Source: Pseudomonas chlororaphis
GTDB lineage: Bacteria > Pseudomonadota > Gammaproteobacteria > Pseudomonadales > Pseudomonadaceae
Direction: 5' to 3'
NCBI RefSeq assembly: GCF_000783395.1
Contig: NZ_JSFK01000019.1
Span: 27,077 to 91,076 of the forward strand
DNA length: 64,000 nucleotides
Below, in pieces: positions 8,620 through 17,784 of this stretch (within the stretch, counting starts at the first letter, position 1; each line of letters starts with the position of its first letter). A model generated the notes under the pieces. It was not told the DNA's origin and did not search any database. It saw nothing but the letters and a program-made list of their open reading frames with translations. The position numbers were made by a program, and so were the translations under genes.

Positions 8620-8673
8620 GTTTTTAATTCACCCGGCGCCGCAATTGGCGGCGCCCGTACTGGCAGTTAAAAC

Positions 8674-9627
8674 ATGTCTGTGTTCACGCCCCTGGCTCGG
8701 CCCGAGCTGGAAACCTTTCTCGCCCCTTACGGGCTAGGCCGTCTGCTTGATTTCCAGGGGATCGCCGCCGGCAGCGAAAACACCAATTTCTTTATCAGCC
8801 TGGAGCAGGGCGAATTTGTCCTGACCCTGGTTGAACGTGGCCCAGTGCAGGAGATGCCGTTCTTCATCGACCTGCTCGACGTGCTCCACGAAGCCGATCT
8901 GCCGGTGCCGTACGCACTGCGCACCACTGACGGCGTGGCGTTGCGCGAGCTGAAAGGCAAACCGGCGCTGCTGCAACCGCGCCTGTCCGGCAAGCACATC
9001 AAGGTCGCCAATGCTCAGCATTGCGTGCAGGTCGGCGAGTTGCAGGCGCACTTGCACCTGGCGACCCAGGGCGAGCGCATGATCAAGCGCAAGACCGATC
9101 GTGGCCTGGACTGGATGCTGGAGGAGGGCACGGAGTTTCTTTCACACCTGAGCGATGAACCGCGTGCGCTGCTGCAGAAGGCGTTGGACGAGATCACCGA
9201 GCGCAAAGAGAAGATTCTCGCGCTGCCTCGGGCGAACATTCATGCCGACCTGTTTCGCGATAACGCGATGTTTGAAGGCACGCACCTGACCGGGTTGATC
9301 GATTTTTACAACGCTTGCTCGGGGCCGATGCTGTATGACGTGGCGATTGCCTTGAATGACTGGTGTTCGGACGAGGACGGTCTGATTGACGGGCCGCGTG
9401 CCCGAGCATTCCTTGGCGCTTATGCGGCGTTGCGCCCATTCACGGCGGCGGAGGCCGAGTTGTGGCCGACGATGTTGCGCGTGGCGTGTGTGCGGTTCTG
9501 GCTGTCGCGGTTGATCGCGGCGGAGCAGTTTGCCGGGCAGGACGTGTTGATTCACGATCCGCAGGAGTTTGAACAGCGTTTGGCGCAGCGGCAGCAGGTC
9601 AATACACCGCTACCGTTCGCCCTCTAA
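8674..9627 (+). CDS. thrB: Homoserine kinase (APH-fold type)
   Basis: 317 aa enzyme that phosphorylates homoserine in threonine synthesis. It is the aminoglycoside-phosphotransferase-fold ThrB of pseudomonads, not the GHMP-kinase type of E. coli. Signatures: GSENTNFFI near residue 32 (nucleotide loop), a catalytic loop ANIHADLFRDNAMF near residue 186, and the metal-binding LIDFYNACSGPMLYDVAIALNDW. The length is normal. It lies downstream of the DUF2782 gene on the same strand and ends just before a REPIN and the convergent znuA, as PA5495 does, but without the nrdJ genes found there in P. aeruginosa. Confidence 0.93.
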   Translation: MSVFTPLARPELETFLAPYGLGRLLDFQGIAAGSENTNFFISLEQGEFVLTLVERGPVQEMPFFIDLLDVLHEADLPVPYALRTTDGVALRELKGKPALLQPRLSGKHIKVANAQHCVQVGELQAHLHLATQGERMIKRKTDRGLDWMLEEGTEFLSHLSDEPRALLQKALDEITERKEKILALPRANIHADLFRDNAMFEGTHLTGLIDFYNACSGPMLYDVAIALNDWCSDEDGLIDGPRARAFLGAYAALRPFTAAEAELWPTMLRVACVRFWLSRLIAAEQFAGQDVLIHDPQEFEQRLAQRQQVNTPLPFAL

Positions 9628-9631
9628 AAGC

Positions 9632-9694
9632 TTCGCGAGCAGGCTCGCTCCCACAGGATTTCGGTGATCCTGTGGGAGCGAGCCTGCTCGCGAA
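9632..9694. repeat. REPIN (paired inverted REP), type A
   Basis: TTCGCGAGCAGGCTCGCTCC...AGGAT is mirrored by ATCCTGTGGGAG...CTCGCGAA around a 7-bp loop. It sits between the convergent 3' ends of thrB and znuA. Related pairs occur at 13524, 24543 and 44320. Confidence 0.9.
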
Positions 9695-9718
9695 TGGGGG
9701 CAACACCGATGCCGGGGG

Positions 9719-10639
9719 TTACAGAGATTCGAGGCATCCCGCCAGATCATTGCCCAACTTTTCCAACACCTGCTCATAGCCCTGAGCCGTCGCCGGGGTG
9801 TACCCGCCCAACGCATCCAGCTCAGCCAGTTTCACCGGCAGTCCGGCCACCAAAGTCTCGGCCAGGCGAGGGCGCAACGGCGGCTCACTGAACACACAAG
9901 TCTTGCCCACTTCCTGCAAACGCTTGCGCATCGCCGCAACATGCTGCGCACCCGGCTGTACTTCCGCCGCAACGCTGAACACGCCGGTGTGCTTCAGGCC
10001 ATATGCCTCTTCAAAATAATCAAACGCTTCGTGGAAGACGAAGTAGGGCTTGCCTTCAACACTGGCCAGACGCTGCTTCAAACGCTGATCCAACGCATCC
10101 AGACGCTCATCAAACGCCTTGGCGTTTTTCTGATAGCGCTCGGCATTGGCCGGATCTGCGGCGCTCAAGTCTGCGGCCATTTTGTCGGCGATTACCCGCG
10201 CATTGACCGGCGATAGCCACAAATGCGCATCCAGCGTGCCCGGGCGGTGATCGTGATCATGCTCGTCGGCGTCTTCGGCGTGGGAATGGCTGTCTTCAGC
10301 GAAACGCCGCAGCTTCATGCCCGGCAGATCCTGCACGGCGACGCTCGGCAGCGTACGACCGTTCAGCACACGCGGCAGGAAACCCTCCATGTCCGGGCCG
10401 ATCCAGTAGAGCAGATCCACCGATTGCACCTTCCGTACGTCGGATGGTCGCAGCGCGTAATTGTGTGGCGAAGCACCCGGCGGCAGCAGCACTTCGGGAA
10501 TCGCCACACCGTCCTGCACGGCCGCTGCAATCAGCTGCAACGGTTTGATGCTGGTGAGGACTTTGACCTCGGCCTGAGCCGAACCGATCAGCAGAAAACT
10601 GGCGACAAAAGCCACAAAAACAGAAAAAAGTCGGGACAC
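9719..10639 (-). CDS. znuA: Zinc ABC transporter substrate-binding protein ZnuA
   Basis: 306 aa periplasmic zinc-binding protein of the cluster A-I family. A signal peptide ends at GSAQA. The mature protein has the first ligand in SPHNYALRPSD, a His-rich acidic loop HSHAEDADEHDHDHRPG (about residues 115-131) typical of ZnuA, DAHLWLSP, and FHEAFDYFEEAYGL. It delivers Zn2+ to ZnuBC. The start is uncertain: GTG at 10637-10639 (MSRLFS) has a GAG 8 bp upstream and is preferred to GTG at 10646-10648. It is divergent from zur-znuCB across a candidate Zur box. Confidence 0.93.
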   Translation of the reverse strand: MSRLFSVFVAFVASFLLIGSAQAEVKVLTSIKPLQLIAAAVQDGVAIPEVLLPPGASPHNYALRPSDVRKVQSVDLLYWIGPDMEGFLPRVLNGRTLPSVAVQDLPGMKLRRFAEDSHSHAEDADEHDHDHRPGTLDAHLWLSPVNARVIADKMAADLSAADPANAERYQKNAKAFDERLDALDQRLKQRLASVEGKPYFVFHEAFDYFEEAYGLKHTGVFSVAAEVQPGAQHVAAMRKRLQEVGKTCVFSEPPLRPRLAETLVAGLPVKLAELDALGGYTPATAQGYEQVLEKLGNDLAGCLESL

Positions 10640-10666
10640 GATGACCACTCAAGGAGGCGAGAACGG

Positions 10667-10679
10667 GTAACATAATAAC
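10667..10679. promoter_or_regulatory. Candidate Zur-binding site between znuA and zur
   Basis: GTAACATAATAAC (reverse GTTATTATGTTAC) is an AT-rich inverted repeat in the 66-bp divergent interval. It resembles the GTTATA-N-TATAAC Zur box known in gamma-proteobacteria. In this position it could repress both znuA and zur-znuCB when zinc is plentiful. Confidence 0.55.
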
Positions 10680-10705
10680 GTCTCTATCAAAACTCGTCGC
10701 CGCCC

Positions 10706-11188
10706 ATGCCTATTACACCGATTGCCAGCCGTCCCCACGACCACTCTCATTGCGTGCACAGCGCTTTGTCCGAGGCCGATACTTTGTGCGCCCAGAAAGG
10801 CTTGCGCCTGACCGCGTTGCGCCGCCGGGTGCTGGAACTGGTGTGGCAGAGCCACAAGCCGTTGGGCGCTTACGACATTCTTGCCGTGCTGAGCGAGCAG
10901 GACGGCCGCCGCGCTGCGCCGCCGACCGTGTACCGCGCGCTGGATTTCCTCTTGGAAAACGGCCTGGTACACCGCATCTCCTCGCTCAACGCCTTCGTTG
11001 GCTGCGTGCACCCGGAGCACGCGCATCAGGGCCAGTTCCTGATCTGCCGTGACTGTCACGCCGCCATCGAACTTGAGCAAAAAGTGATCAGCGACGCGAT
11101 CATCAACAGTGCCAAGGACGTTGGTTTCATCGTCGAAGCGCAGACCGTCGAAGTTGTCGGCCTGTGCTCCGGTTGCCAGGGGGCTTGA
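10706..11188 (+). CDS. zur: Zinc uptake regulator Zur (Fur family, Np20)
   Basis: 160 aa Fur-family repressor. It has an N-terminal His-rich stretch (RPHDHSHCVHS), a winged helix with LRLTALRRRVLELVWQS and APPTVYRALDFLLENGLVHRI, then a metal-binding/dimerisation half with FVGCVHPEHAHQGQFLICRDCH and a C-terminal CSGC. The CRDC and CSGC pairs are the structural zinc ligands. It matches PA5499. Its TGA overlaps the znuC ATG by one base (TGATG), so repressor and transporter genes are co-translated and probably autoregulated through the site at 10667. Confidence 0.94.
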   Translation: MPITPIASRPHDHSHCVHSALSEADTLCAQKGLRLTALRRRVLELVWQSHKPLGAYDILAVLSEQDGRRAAPPTVYRALDFLLENGLVHRISSLNAFVGCVHPEHAHQGQFLICRDCHAAIELEQKVISDAIINSAKDVGFIVEAQTVEVVGLCSGCQGA

Positions 11189-11973
11189 TGAGCAACGCGC
11201 TGATCCGTCTGGAACAGGTCGCCGTCACGTTTGCCGGACAGACCGTGCTGGACAACATCGAACTGAGCGTCGAGCCGGGACAGATTGTCACCCTGATCGG
11301 CCCTAACGGTGCCGGCAAGACCACGCTGGTGCGCGCCGTGCTGGGCCTGTTGAAACCAGACAGCGGCAGCGTCTGGCGCAAGCCGAAACTGCGCGTCGGT
11401 TACATGCCGCAAAAACTCCACGTCGATCCGACCTTGCCGCTGTCGGTGCTGCGCTTTCTGCGCCTGGTGCCGGGCGTTGATCGTCCGCGTGCGCTGGCGG
11501 CATTGAAGGAAGTCGGTGCAGAACACGTCATCGATAGCCCGGTGCAAAGCGTTTCCGGCGGCGAAATGCAGCGTGTGCTGCTGGCTCGGGCGTTGCTGCG
11601 CGAACCGGAATTGCTGGTGCTCGACGAGCCGGTGCAAGGCGTCGACGTCGCCGGGCAGGCCGAGCTGTATAGCCTGATCACTCGTCTGCGCGACCGCCAC
11701 GGCTGCGGCGTGCTGATGGTGTCCCACGATTTGCATCTGGTGATGAGCACCACCGACCAAGTGGTCTGCCTCAACCGTCACGTCTGCTGCTCCGGGCATC
11801 CTGAGCAGGTCAGCGGCGATCCGGCGTTTGTCGAGTTGTTCGGCAAGAACGCGCAGAGCCTGGCGGTCTATCACCACCATCACGACCACGCTCACGACCT
11901 GCACGGCTCGGTGGTCAAAGGGCCGGTTATTGGCCAACCTCACGTTCACGGAGACAACTGCAAGCATGGCTGA
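11188..11973 (+). CDS. znuC: Zinc ABC transporter ATP-binding protein ZnuC
   Basis: 261 aa ATPase that powers zinc import. Walker A GPNGAGKTT (about residues 38-46), ABC signature VSGGEMQRV, Walker B LLVLDEPVQGVD and the switch His in VSHDLHLV are all present. The C-terminus is His-rich (YHHHHDHAHDLHGS), common in ZnuC and possibly metal-sensing. The ATG at 11188 is chosen because it overlaps the zur stop. The 3' end overlaps znuB by 8 bp, so zur-znuC-znuB is one operon. Confidence 0.95.
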   Translation: MSNALIRLEQVAVTFAGQTVLDNIELSVEPGQIVTLIGPNGAGKTTLVRAVLGLLKPDSGSVWRKPKLRVGYMPQKLHVDPTLPLSVLRFLRLVPGVDRPRALAALKEVGAEHVIDSPVQSVSGGEMQRVLLARALLREPELLVLDEPVQGVDVAGQAELYSLITRLRDRHGCGVLMVSHDLHLVMSTTDQVVCLNRHVCCSGHPEQVSGDPAFVELFGKNAQSLAVYHHHHDHAHDLHGSVVKGPVIGQPHVHGDNCKHG

Positions 11974-12754
11974 TTTTCTGTTGTATGCCCTGCTTGCAGG
12001 TCTGGCGTTGGCGATTGTTGCAGGTCCGCTGGGTTCGTTCGTGGTCTGGCGGCGCATGGCCTATTTCGGCGACACCTTGTCCCACGCCGCGTTGCTCGGT
12101 GTGGCGTTGGGCTTTTTGCTGGATGTCAGCCCGACGGTCGCGGTCACCGTAGGCTGCCTGTTGCTGGCGGTGCTGCTGGTCACGCTGCAACAGCGTCAAC
12201 CGCTGGCGTCTGACACGCTTTTGGGAATTCTCGCACCCAGCACGCTCTCTCTCGGCCTGGTGGTACTAAGCTTCATGCATGAAGTGCGGATCGACCTGAT
12301 GGCCTATCTGTTCGGCGACCTGCTGGCGATCAGCCCGACCGATCTGGCGTGGATCCTTGGCGGCAGTGCGGCGGTGCTGGTGTTGCTGGTAACGCTGTGG
12401 CGGCCATTGCTGGCGATCACCGTGCACGAAGAGCTGGCCAAGGTTGAAGGCCTGCCGGTGGCGGGCCTGCGCATGGCGCTGATGCTGTTGATTGCGGTGG
12501 TGATCGCGGTGGCGATGAAAATCGTCGGGGTGTTGCTGATTACCTCGCTGTTGATCATTCCGGCGGCTGCGGCACAGCGTCACGCCCGCTCGCCGGAGCA
12601 GATGGCACTGGGCGCAAGCCTGCTGGGCATGCTTGCGGTGTGTGGCGGGCTGGCGCTGTCGTGGTTCAAGGACACCCCGGCGGGGCCGTCCATCGTTGTG
12701 ACGGCGGCCGCACTGTTTCTGTTGAGTTTTGTTCTGCCCCGTCGTGGGGTGTAG
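11966..12754 (+). CDS. znuB: Zinc ABC transporter permease ZnuB
   Basis: 262 aa polytopic inner-membrane permease of the ABC-3 family with about 8 hydrophobic segments. It begins MADFLLYALLAGLALAIVAG and contains the conserved WRRMAYFGDTLSHAALLGVALG near residue 30 and LLITSLLIIPAAAAQ near residue 190. The ATG at 11966 overlaps znuC by 8 bp and gives the normal family length. Confidence 0.95.
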   Translation: MADFLLYALLAGLALAIVAGPLGSFVVWRRMAYFGDTLSHAALLGVALGFLLDVSPTVAVTVGCLLLAVLLVTLQQRQPLASDTLLGILAPSTLSLGLVVLSFMHEVRIDLMAYLFGDLLAISPTDLAWILGGSAAVLVLLVTLWRPLLAITVHEELAKVEGLPVAGLRMALMLLIAVVIAVAMKIVGVLLITSLLIIPAAAAQRHARSPEQMALGASLLGMLAVCGGLALSWFKDTPAGPSIVVTAAALFLLSFVLPRRGV

Positions 12755-12791
12755 ACTTGGCCGCTTTTTGCGCAATTAGAGAGTCGCAGGA

Positions 12792-13505
12792 ATGAAGCCG
12801 TTCGCCTCCCGTTATCTGCTCCTTGTCGCATTCTCAGTGCTACTGGGCGCCTGCCAAAGCACGCCGCCGGTGGCCGAAGTCCCCGATGCGCGGGCTACGG
12901 CCATCGCACAGCTGGAGCAAAGCCTGGCCAGCAGCGAACTGGCCACTGCCGAAGACCAATTGGCTGCTTTGCAGAAAGACATCCCCAACGATCAATCCCT
13001 TGAGCAATACCAGCGGCAATTGGCTGAGGCGTATCTGCGTCGCAGCCAGATCGTGCTGCAGAAGGGTGATGTGAATGCGGCGGCTACGGCGTTGAGCCGT
13101 GCTCGCGCGCTGATGCCGAAAGCGCCGGCGCTGACCGGTGGCGTCAACGGCGCGATTACTGAAGCGCGCAAGGCTGAGCTGGAAAAAGCCGAAGCAGCGC
13201 TGTTGGCCGCCGAGGCCAAGCCGAAAGCCAAGGTGATCGATCCGACTGCCGAGAGCACCACGGTGGCGTTGAATATCGCCGATAGCCGCAAACTTCGCCG
13301 GCAACTGGATGCGATCGCCGCTGATGTGGTGAATTACGAGTGTGCCGTGACGATTCAGGCGCCACGGACGAATGACTATCCATGGTTGTCGACGTTGCTG
13401 ACCAAACGGGTCAAGAAATTGAATCCGGATTTTGAGCTGAAGATTGTGAAGCAGACCGTGCGTACAGTGCCGGCGCAGATGGTTTTGAGCCCGCGTAAAC
13501 CCTAA
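12792..13505 (+). CDS. PA5502-type lipoprotein
   Basis: 237 aa. The N-terminus MKPFASRYLLLVAFSVLLGAC ends in a lipobox (LLGAC, Cys 21), so it is a predicted lipoprotein. The mature part is Ala/Glu/Gln-rich and helical, with TPR-like spacing (YLRRSQIVLQKGDVNAAATALSRARAL), and ends in a more globular region with a lone Cys. It lies 37 bp after znuB, as PA5502 does in P. aeruginosa, so it may be co-transcribed, but nothing in the sequence links it to zinc. Function unknown. Confidence 0.8.
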   Translation: MKPFASRYLLLVAFSVLLGACQSTPPVAEVPDARATAIAQLEQSLASSELATAEDQLAALQKDIPNDQSLEQYQRQLAEAYLRRSQIVLQKGDVNAAATALSRARALMPKAPALTGGVNGAITEARKAELEKAEAALLAAEAKPKAKVIDPTAESTTVALNIADSRKLRRQLDAIAADVVNYECAVTIQAPRTNDYPWLSTLLTKRVKKLNPDFELKIVKQTVRTVPAQMVLSPRKP

Positions 13506-13523
13506 AAAGCTTCGTCGGAACGC

Positions 13524-13600
13524 CGCCCGGAGCAGGCTCGCTCCCACACTGGATTTGTGAACTACACAGAGCCAATGTGGGAGCGAGCCTGCTCGCGAAA
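13524..13600. repeat. REPIN, type A
   Basis: GGAGCAGGCTCGCTCCCACA pairs with TGTGGGAGCGAGCCTGCTC across a short spacer, between the convergent lipoprotein and katE genes. Same family as 9632 and 24543, with a degenerate left outer end. Confidence 0.85.
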
Positions 13601-13624
13601 GCGGTCTTTCTATCACCGAAGATC

Positions 13625-15763
13625 TTAAGCTGGAATGGCCTTGGCCTTAGGCTCCCGCGCCCAAACCCGATGCTGCCCGATCGCCGCGAAGAATGGCTTG
13701 GTTAGCGCCGGTACATCCTTGCCTTGCAACAACCCGGCATCCGCTTCCAGTTTCAGCAGATCCTGCAATTGCTTGGCATCGCCGTGCAACGCAATCGCCT
13801 TCAAATGCTTGTACGCCTCCAGCAGGTAATGCAACGCCACGCCGTCGCCGCTCAACGCCTTCACCGAGGCCGCGCCACCCGGCACGAACACCGCGTCAAA
13901 AATCACCGACGGCATGCCTTCCATCGAAGCATCCACTGGCAACATTTTGCCGTCAGCGGTCTTCACCGGCGCTGAAGTTGGGCCGAGCAACTTGGCATGC
14001 GCACCCTCAGCGGCCAATGCCTTCTTCATTGCATCAATCGCCGCACCATCGACGCCGTTGGCAGCAAGAATCGCCACTTTTCGAGTTTTGATGTTTTCTG
14101 GCAGCAAATTAGCCTGACTCAATGACGGCGAGTGATCGAAAGACACCTTGCGCACATCCACTGTGCCTTTGCTCGGTGCCGGCAGACCCAGATTAGCCGC
14201 CACACGCTTGGCCAATTCCAGATCAATGTTGGCCAGAATCTCGTTCACTTCCCGCGCACGGATGAACTCGCGCTCAACCTTGCCCAGCTCGAAGCTGTAG
14301 GCGGCGATGATGTGCTCTTTCTCGTGGTCGCTCATGCTGTTGAAGAACAACGTCGCCTGGGAGAAGTGATCGCTGAACGACTCGCTGCGTTGACGGATTT
14401 TGTTGGCGTCGATGCGCTCTGGATAACTTTCGAAACCACCGTCCTGCGCGGCCGGCGGCGTTTCTTTCGGCCAGCCGCCATCAATCGAGTTCGGCTCATA
14501 GGAGGCGCGGCCCTTGTCGATCACCGTGCGGTGCTGCGCATCGCGCTGGCCGTTGTGGAACGGCGCCACCGGGCGGTTGATTGGTAGCTCATGAAAGTTC
14601 GGCCCACCGAGTCGGCTGATTTGCGTATCGGTGTAGGAAAACAGTCGGCCCTGCAGCAGCGGGTCATTGGAGAAGTCGATGCCCGGCACGATGTGGCCAG
14701 GGCAGAACGCGACCTGCTCGGTCTCGGCGAAGAAGTTGTCCGGGTTGCGGTTCAGCGTCATCTTGCCCAGCGGCGTGATCGGCACGATCTCTTCGGGAAT
14801 CAGCTTGGTCGGGTCGAGGATGTCGAAATCGAAGTCGTGCTCGTTTTCCTCCTCGATGATCTGCACGCCGAGTTCCCATTCCGGGTAGTCGCCCATCTCA
14901 ATCGCTTCCCAGAGGTCACGACGGTGGTAGTCGGTGTCTTTACCCGCGAGCTTCTGCGCCTCGTCCCACACCAGTGAGCAAGTGCCGGCGGTTGGGCACC
15001 AGTGGAATTTGACGAAGCGCGATTTACCCTCGGCGTTGATCAGGCGGAAGGTGTGCACGCCGAAGCCCTGCATGCTGCGCAGGCTTTTCGGGATCGCCCG
15101 GTCGGACATCGCCCAGATCACCATGTGCGCTGATTCCGGTACCAGCGAGACGAAATCCCAGAACGTGTCGTGAGCTGAGCCACCGGTGGGGATTTCATTG
15201 TGCGGCTCGGGTTTCACCGCGTGGACGAAGTCGGGAAACTTGATCGCGTCCTGAATGAAAAATACCGGCATGTTGTTGCCGACCAGGTCGAAGTTGCCCT
15301 CGTCGGTAAAGAACTTCACCGCAAAGCCACGCACGTCACGCACGGTGTCGCCGGAGCCACGCGGGCCCTGCACGGTGGAAAAGCGCACGAACACCGGCGT
15401 CTTTTTCCCCGGATCCTGTAGGAATCCGGCCTTGGTCAGCTCCGAATGGTTCTCGTAGGCCTGAAAGAAACCATGCGCGCCGGTGCCGCGGGCGTGGACG
15501 ATGCGTTCCGGAATACGCTCATGGTCAAAATGCGTGATCTTTTCCCGCATGATGAAGTCTTCAAGCAGCGACGGCCCGCGCGGGCCGGCCTTGAGCGTGT
15601 TCTGGTTGTCGGCGATCTTCACGCCCTGGTTGGTGCGCAGGGCCTGGCCGGTGGCGTCGGAGCGAAACTTCTCCAGGCTGTCGAGTTTGGCGTTGGTGTT
15701 GGCTCGATCCGGGGCATCGGTTCCGGCCATCTGGCTTTTGTCGGTCGTAGGCTTCTTGCTCAT
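13625..15763 (-). CDS. katE: Large-subunit catalase HPII (KatE)
   Basis: 712 aa clade II catalase that dismutates H2O2. The core has active-site His in VHARGTGAHGFF, Asn in LVGNNMPVFFIQDA, VRFSTVQGPRGSGDT, and the haem-ligand Tyr in GRLFSYTDTQISRLG. The C-terminal ~150 residues (from TRKVAILAANGVDG) form the class I glutamine-amidotransferase-like domain that marks HPII. No signal peptide, so cytoplasmic. The ATG at 15761-15763 (MSKKPTTDKSQ) follows an AGGAG; the frame extends upstream without support. HPII enzymes are usually RpoS-dependent. Confidence 0.96.
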   Translation of the reverse strand: MSKKPTTDKSQMAGTDAPDRANTNAKLDSLEKFRSDATGQALRTNQGVKIADNQNTLKAGPRGPSLLEDFIMREKITHFDHERIPERIVHARGTGAHGFFQAYENHSELTKAGFLQDPGKKTPVFVRFSTVQGPRGSGDTVRDVRGFAVKFFTDEGNFDLVGNNMPVFFIQDAIKFPDFVHAVKPEPHNEIPTGGSAHDTFWDFVSLVPESAHMVIWAMSDRAIPKSLRSMQGFGVHTFRLINAEGKSRFVKFHWCPTAGTCSLVWDEAQKLAGKDTDYHRRDLWEAIEMGDYPEWELGVQIIEEENEHDFDFDILDPTKLIPEEIVPITPLGKMTLNRNPDNFFAETEQVAFCPGHIVPGIDFSNDPLLQGRLFSYTDTQISRLGGPNFHELPINRPVAPFHNGQRDAQHRTVIDKGRASYEPNSIDGGWPKETPPAAQDGGFESYPERIDANKIRQRSESFSDHFSQATLFFNSMSDHEKEHIIAAYSFELGKVEREFIRAREVNEILANIDLELAKRVAANLGLPAPSKGTVDVRKVSFDHSPSLSQANLLPENIKTRKVAILAANGVDGAAIDAMKKALAAEGAHAKLLGPTSAPVKTADGKMLPVDASMEGMPSVIFDAVFVPGGAASVKALSGDGVALHYLLEAYKHLKAIALHGDAKQLQDLLKLEADAGLLQGKDVPALTKPFFAAIGQHRVWAREPKAKAIPA

Positions 15764-16026
15764 CAGTCGTAAACTCCTCGGTTGACCCCGATGCTGGCCG
15801 GGGACTCTTGAGTGGTTCCCAGGCACGGCACCCAGGGTTTTCAAGTCGCTTACTTAGTGACTGATGGGCTGCTTTGGACGTTCCTTTTTTATGACCTTTG
15901 ATCTTGTTATTGCCAAATCGAAGGTTAATTGCGAAATAAATGCTAAGAACCTCTATACGGACAGGCTAAAATGCGCGCCCGGCTAACCGCTGATCCTTTT
16001 CTAACGCGCCCCACAAGGTTCGCTAC

Positions 16027-17034
16027 GTGATCGAGTTTCAAAACGTCCACAAGACTTACCGCGTCGCCGGTAAGGACATTCCCGCGCTGCACCCGACCAG
16101 TCTCTCCATCGAGAACGGGCAGGTGTTCGGCCTCATCGGCCATTCCGGCGCGGGCAAAAGTACCCTGCTGCGTCTGATCAATCGCCTGGAAGACTCCAGC
16201 GGCGGCAAGATCATCGTCGACGGCGAAGAAGTCACCGCGCTGGACGCCAACGGCCTGCGCCGTTTCCGTCAGCAAGTCGGGATGATCTTCCAGCACTTCA
16301 ACCTGCTCGCCTCCAAGACCGTGGCCGACAACGTTGCGTTGCCGCTGACCCTGGCCGGCGAACTGTCGGGCAGCGAGATCGACAAGCGTGTGGCCGAGTT
16401 GCTGGCGCGAGTCGGTCTGTCTGACCACGCCAAGAAGTACCCGGCGCAATTGTCCGGTGGCCAGAAGCAGCGCGTCGGCATCGCCCGCGCCCTGGCAACC
16501 AAGCCGAAAATTCTGCTGTGCGACGAGGCCACCAGCGCCCTCGACCCGCAGACCACCGCATCGGTTCTGCAACTGCTGGCCGAGATCAACCGCGAGCTGA
16601 AACTGACCATCGTCCTGATCACCCACGAGATGGATGTGATCCGTCGCGTCTGCGACCAGGTGGCAGTGATGGACGCCGGCGTGATCGTCGAGCAAGGTTC
16701 GGTGGCCGATGTGTTCCTGCATCCAAAACACCCGACCACCAAGCGCTTCGTTCAGGAAAGCGAGCAGATCGACGAAAGCGAGCAACGTGATGACTTCGCT
16801 CACGTGCCGGGCCGTATCGTGCGTCTGACCTTCCAGGGCGAAGCGACCTACGCGCCGTTGCTCGGCACCGTCGCCCGGGAAACCGGCGTCGACTACAGCA
16901 TCCTCGCCGGTCGTATCGACCGCATCAAAGACATTCCTTACGGGCAATTGACCCTCGCCGTCACCGGTGGCGACATGGAAGCGGCGTTCGCCCGCTTCAC
17001 CGCCGCTGACGTTCACATGGAGGTATTGCGCTAA
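16027..17034 (+). CDS. metN: Methionine ABC transporter ATP-binding protein MetN
   Basis: 335 aa ATPase of the D-/L-methionine importer. Walker A GHSGAGKST near residue 38, signature LSGGQKQRVGIARAL, Walker B ILLCDEATSALDPQT, switch His in ITHEMDVI, then the C-terminal NIL/ACT-like regulatory domain (about residue 260 onwards) that binds methionine and inhibits transport. GTG start at 16027. The stop overlaps the metI ATG by one base. No SAM riboswitch is recognisable in the 263-bp leader region. Confidence 0.95.
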   Translation: MIEFQNVHKTYRVAGKDIPALHPTSLSIENGQVFGLIGHSGAGKSTLLRLINRLEDSSGGKIIVDGEEVTALDANGLRRFRQQVGMIFQHFNLLASKTVADNVALPLTLAGELSGSEIDKRVAELLARVGLSDHAKKYPAQLSGGQKQRVGIARALATKPKILLCDEATSALDPQTTASVLQLLAEINRELKLTIVLITHEMDVIRRVCDQVAVMDAGVIVEQGSVADVFLHPKHPTTKRFVQESEQIDESEQRDDFAHVPGRIVRLTFQGEATYAPLLGTVARETGVDYSILAGRIDRIKDIPYGQLTLAVTGGDMEAAFARFTAADVHMEVLR

Positions 17035-17708
17035 TGGAAGACCTGATCAGTTTCTTCACCAATATCGACTGGTACGAAATCTGGCTGGCCACCGGTGACA
17101 CCATGCTGATGCTCGGTGGTTCGCTGCTGTTCACCGTGTTGCTCGGCTTGCCGCTGGGCGTGTTGCTGTTCCTCTGCAGCCCGCGTCAGTTGCTGGAAAA
17201 CCGTGGCCTCTACGCGTTCATGTCGCTGGCGGTGAACATCCTGCGTTCGCTGCCGTTCATTATTCTGTTGATCGTGATGATCCCGTTCACCGTGCTGATC
17301 ACCGGCACGTCGCTGGGCGTGGCCGGTGCGATTCCGCCGTTGGTAGTCGGTGCCACACCGTTCTTCGCGCGTCTGGTGGAAACCGCGCTGCGTGAAGTCG
17401 ATCGCGGCATCATCGAAGCGACCCAGTCGATGGGCGCGACCACGCGGCAGATCATCATGAACGCCCTGCTGCCGGAGGCCCGTCCGGGCATCTTCGCGGC
17501 GATTACGGTGACGGCGATTACACTGGTGTCCTACACGGCAATGGCCGGTGTGGTTGGCGCCGGTGGTCTGGGTGACCTGGCGATCCGTTTCGGCTACCAG
17601 CGTTTCCAGACCGACGTGATGATCGTCACCGTGGTGTTGCTGTTGATTCTGGTGCAAGTGCTGCAGATGGTGGGCGACCGTTTGGTCGTGCATTTCTCGC
17701 GCAAATAA
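17034..17708 (+). CDS. metI: Methionine ABC transporter permease MetI
   Basis: 224 aa inner-membrane permease with about five hydrophobic segments. The BPD-type EAA loop is visible (EATQSMGATTRQIIMNALLPEA), which docks on MetN. The ATG overlaps the metN stop (TAATG), a tightly coupled operon. Same order as PA5503-PA5505. Confidence 0.95.
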   Translation: MEDLISFFTNIDWYEIWLATGDTMLMLGGSLLFTVLLGLPLGVLLFLCSPRQLLENRGLYAFMSLAVNILRSLPFIILLIVMIPFTVLITGTSLGVAGAIPPLVVGATPFFARLVETALREVDRGIIEATQSMGATTRQIIMNALLPEARPGIFAAITVTAITLVSYTAMAGVVGAGGLGDLAIRFGYQRFQTDVMIVTVVLLLILVQVLQMVGDRLVVHFSRK

Positions 17709-17784
17709 GCGGTTTTGTATTGAACAGATGAGCCGGCCATTCGCTGGCAGGCGCCAGACGGGCGCCTCATAAGGAGTTAGCTGA

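Noticed and set aside
8634..8655. GC-rich hairpin between the DUF2782 gene and thrB as a terminator
   Set aside because: No T-run follows; an intercistronic stem-loop is more likely.
15764..16026. SAM riboswitch in the metN leader
   Set aside because: No SAM-I or SAM-II architecture or K-turn-like sequence was seen; Pseudomonas metNIQ is not known to use one.
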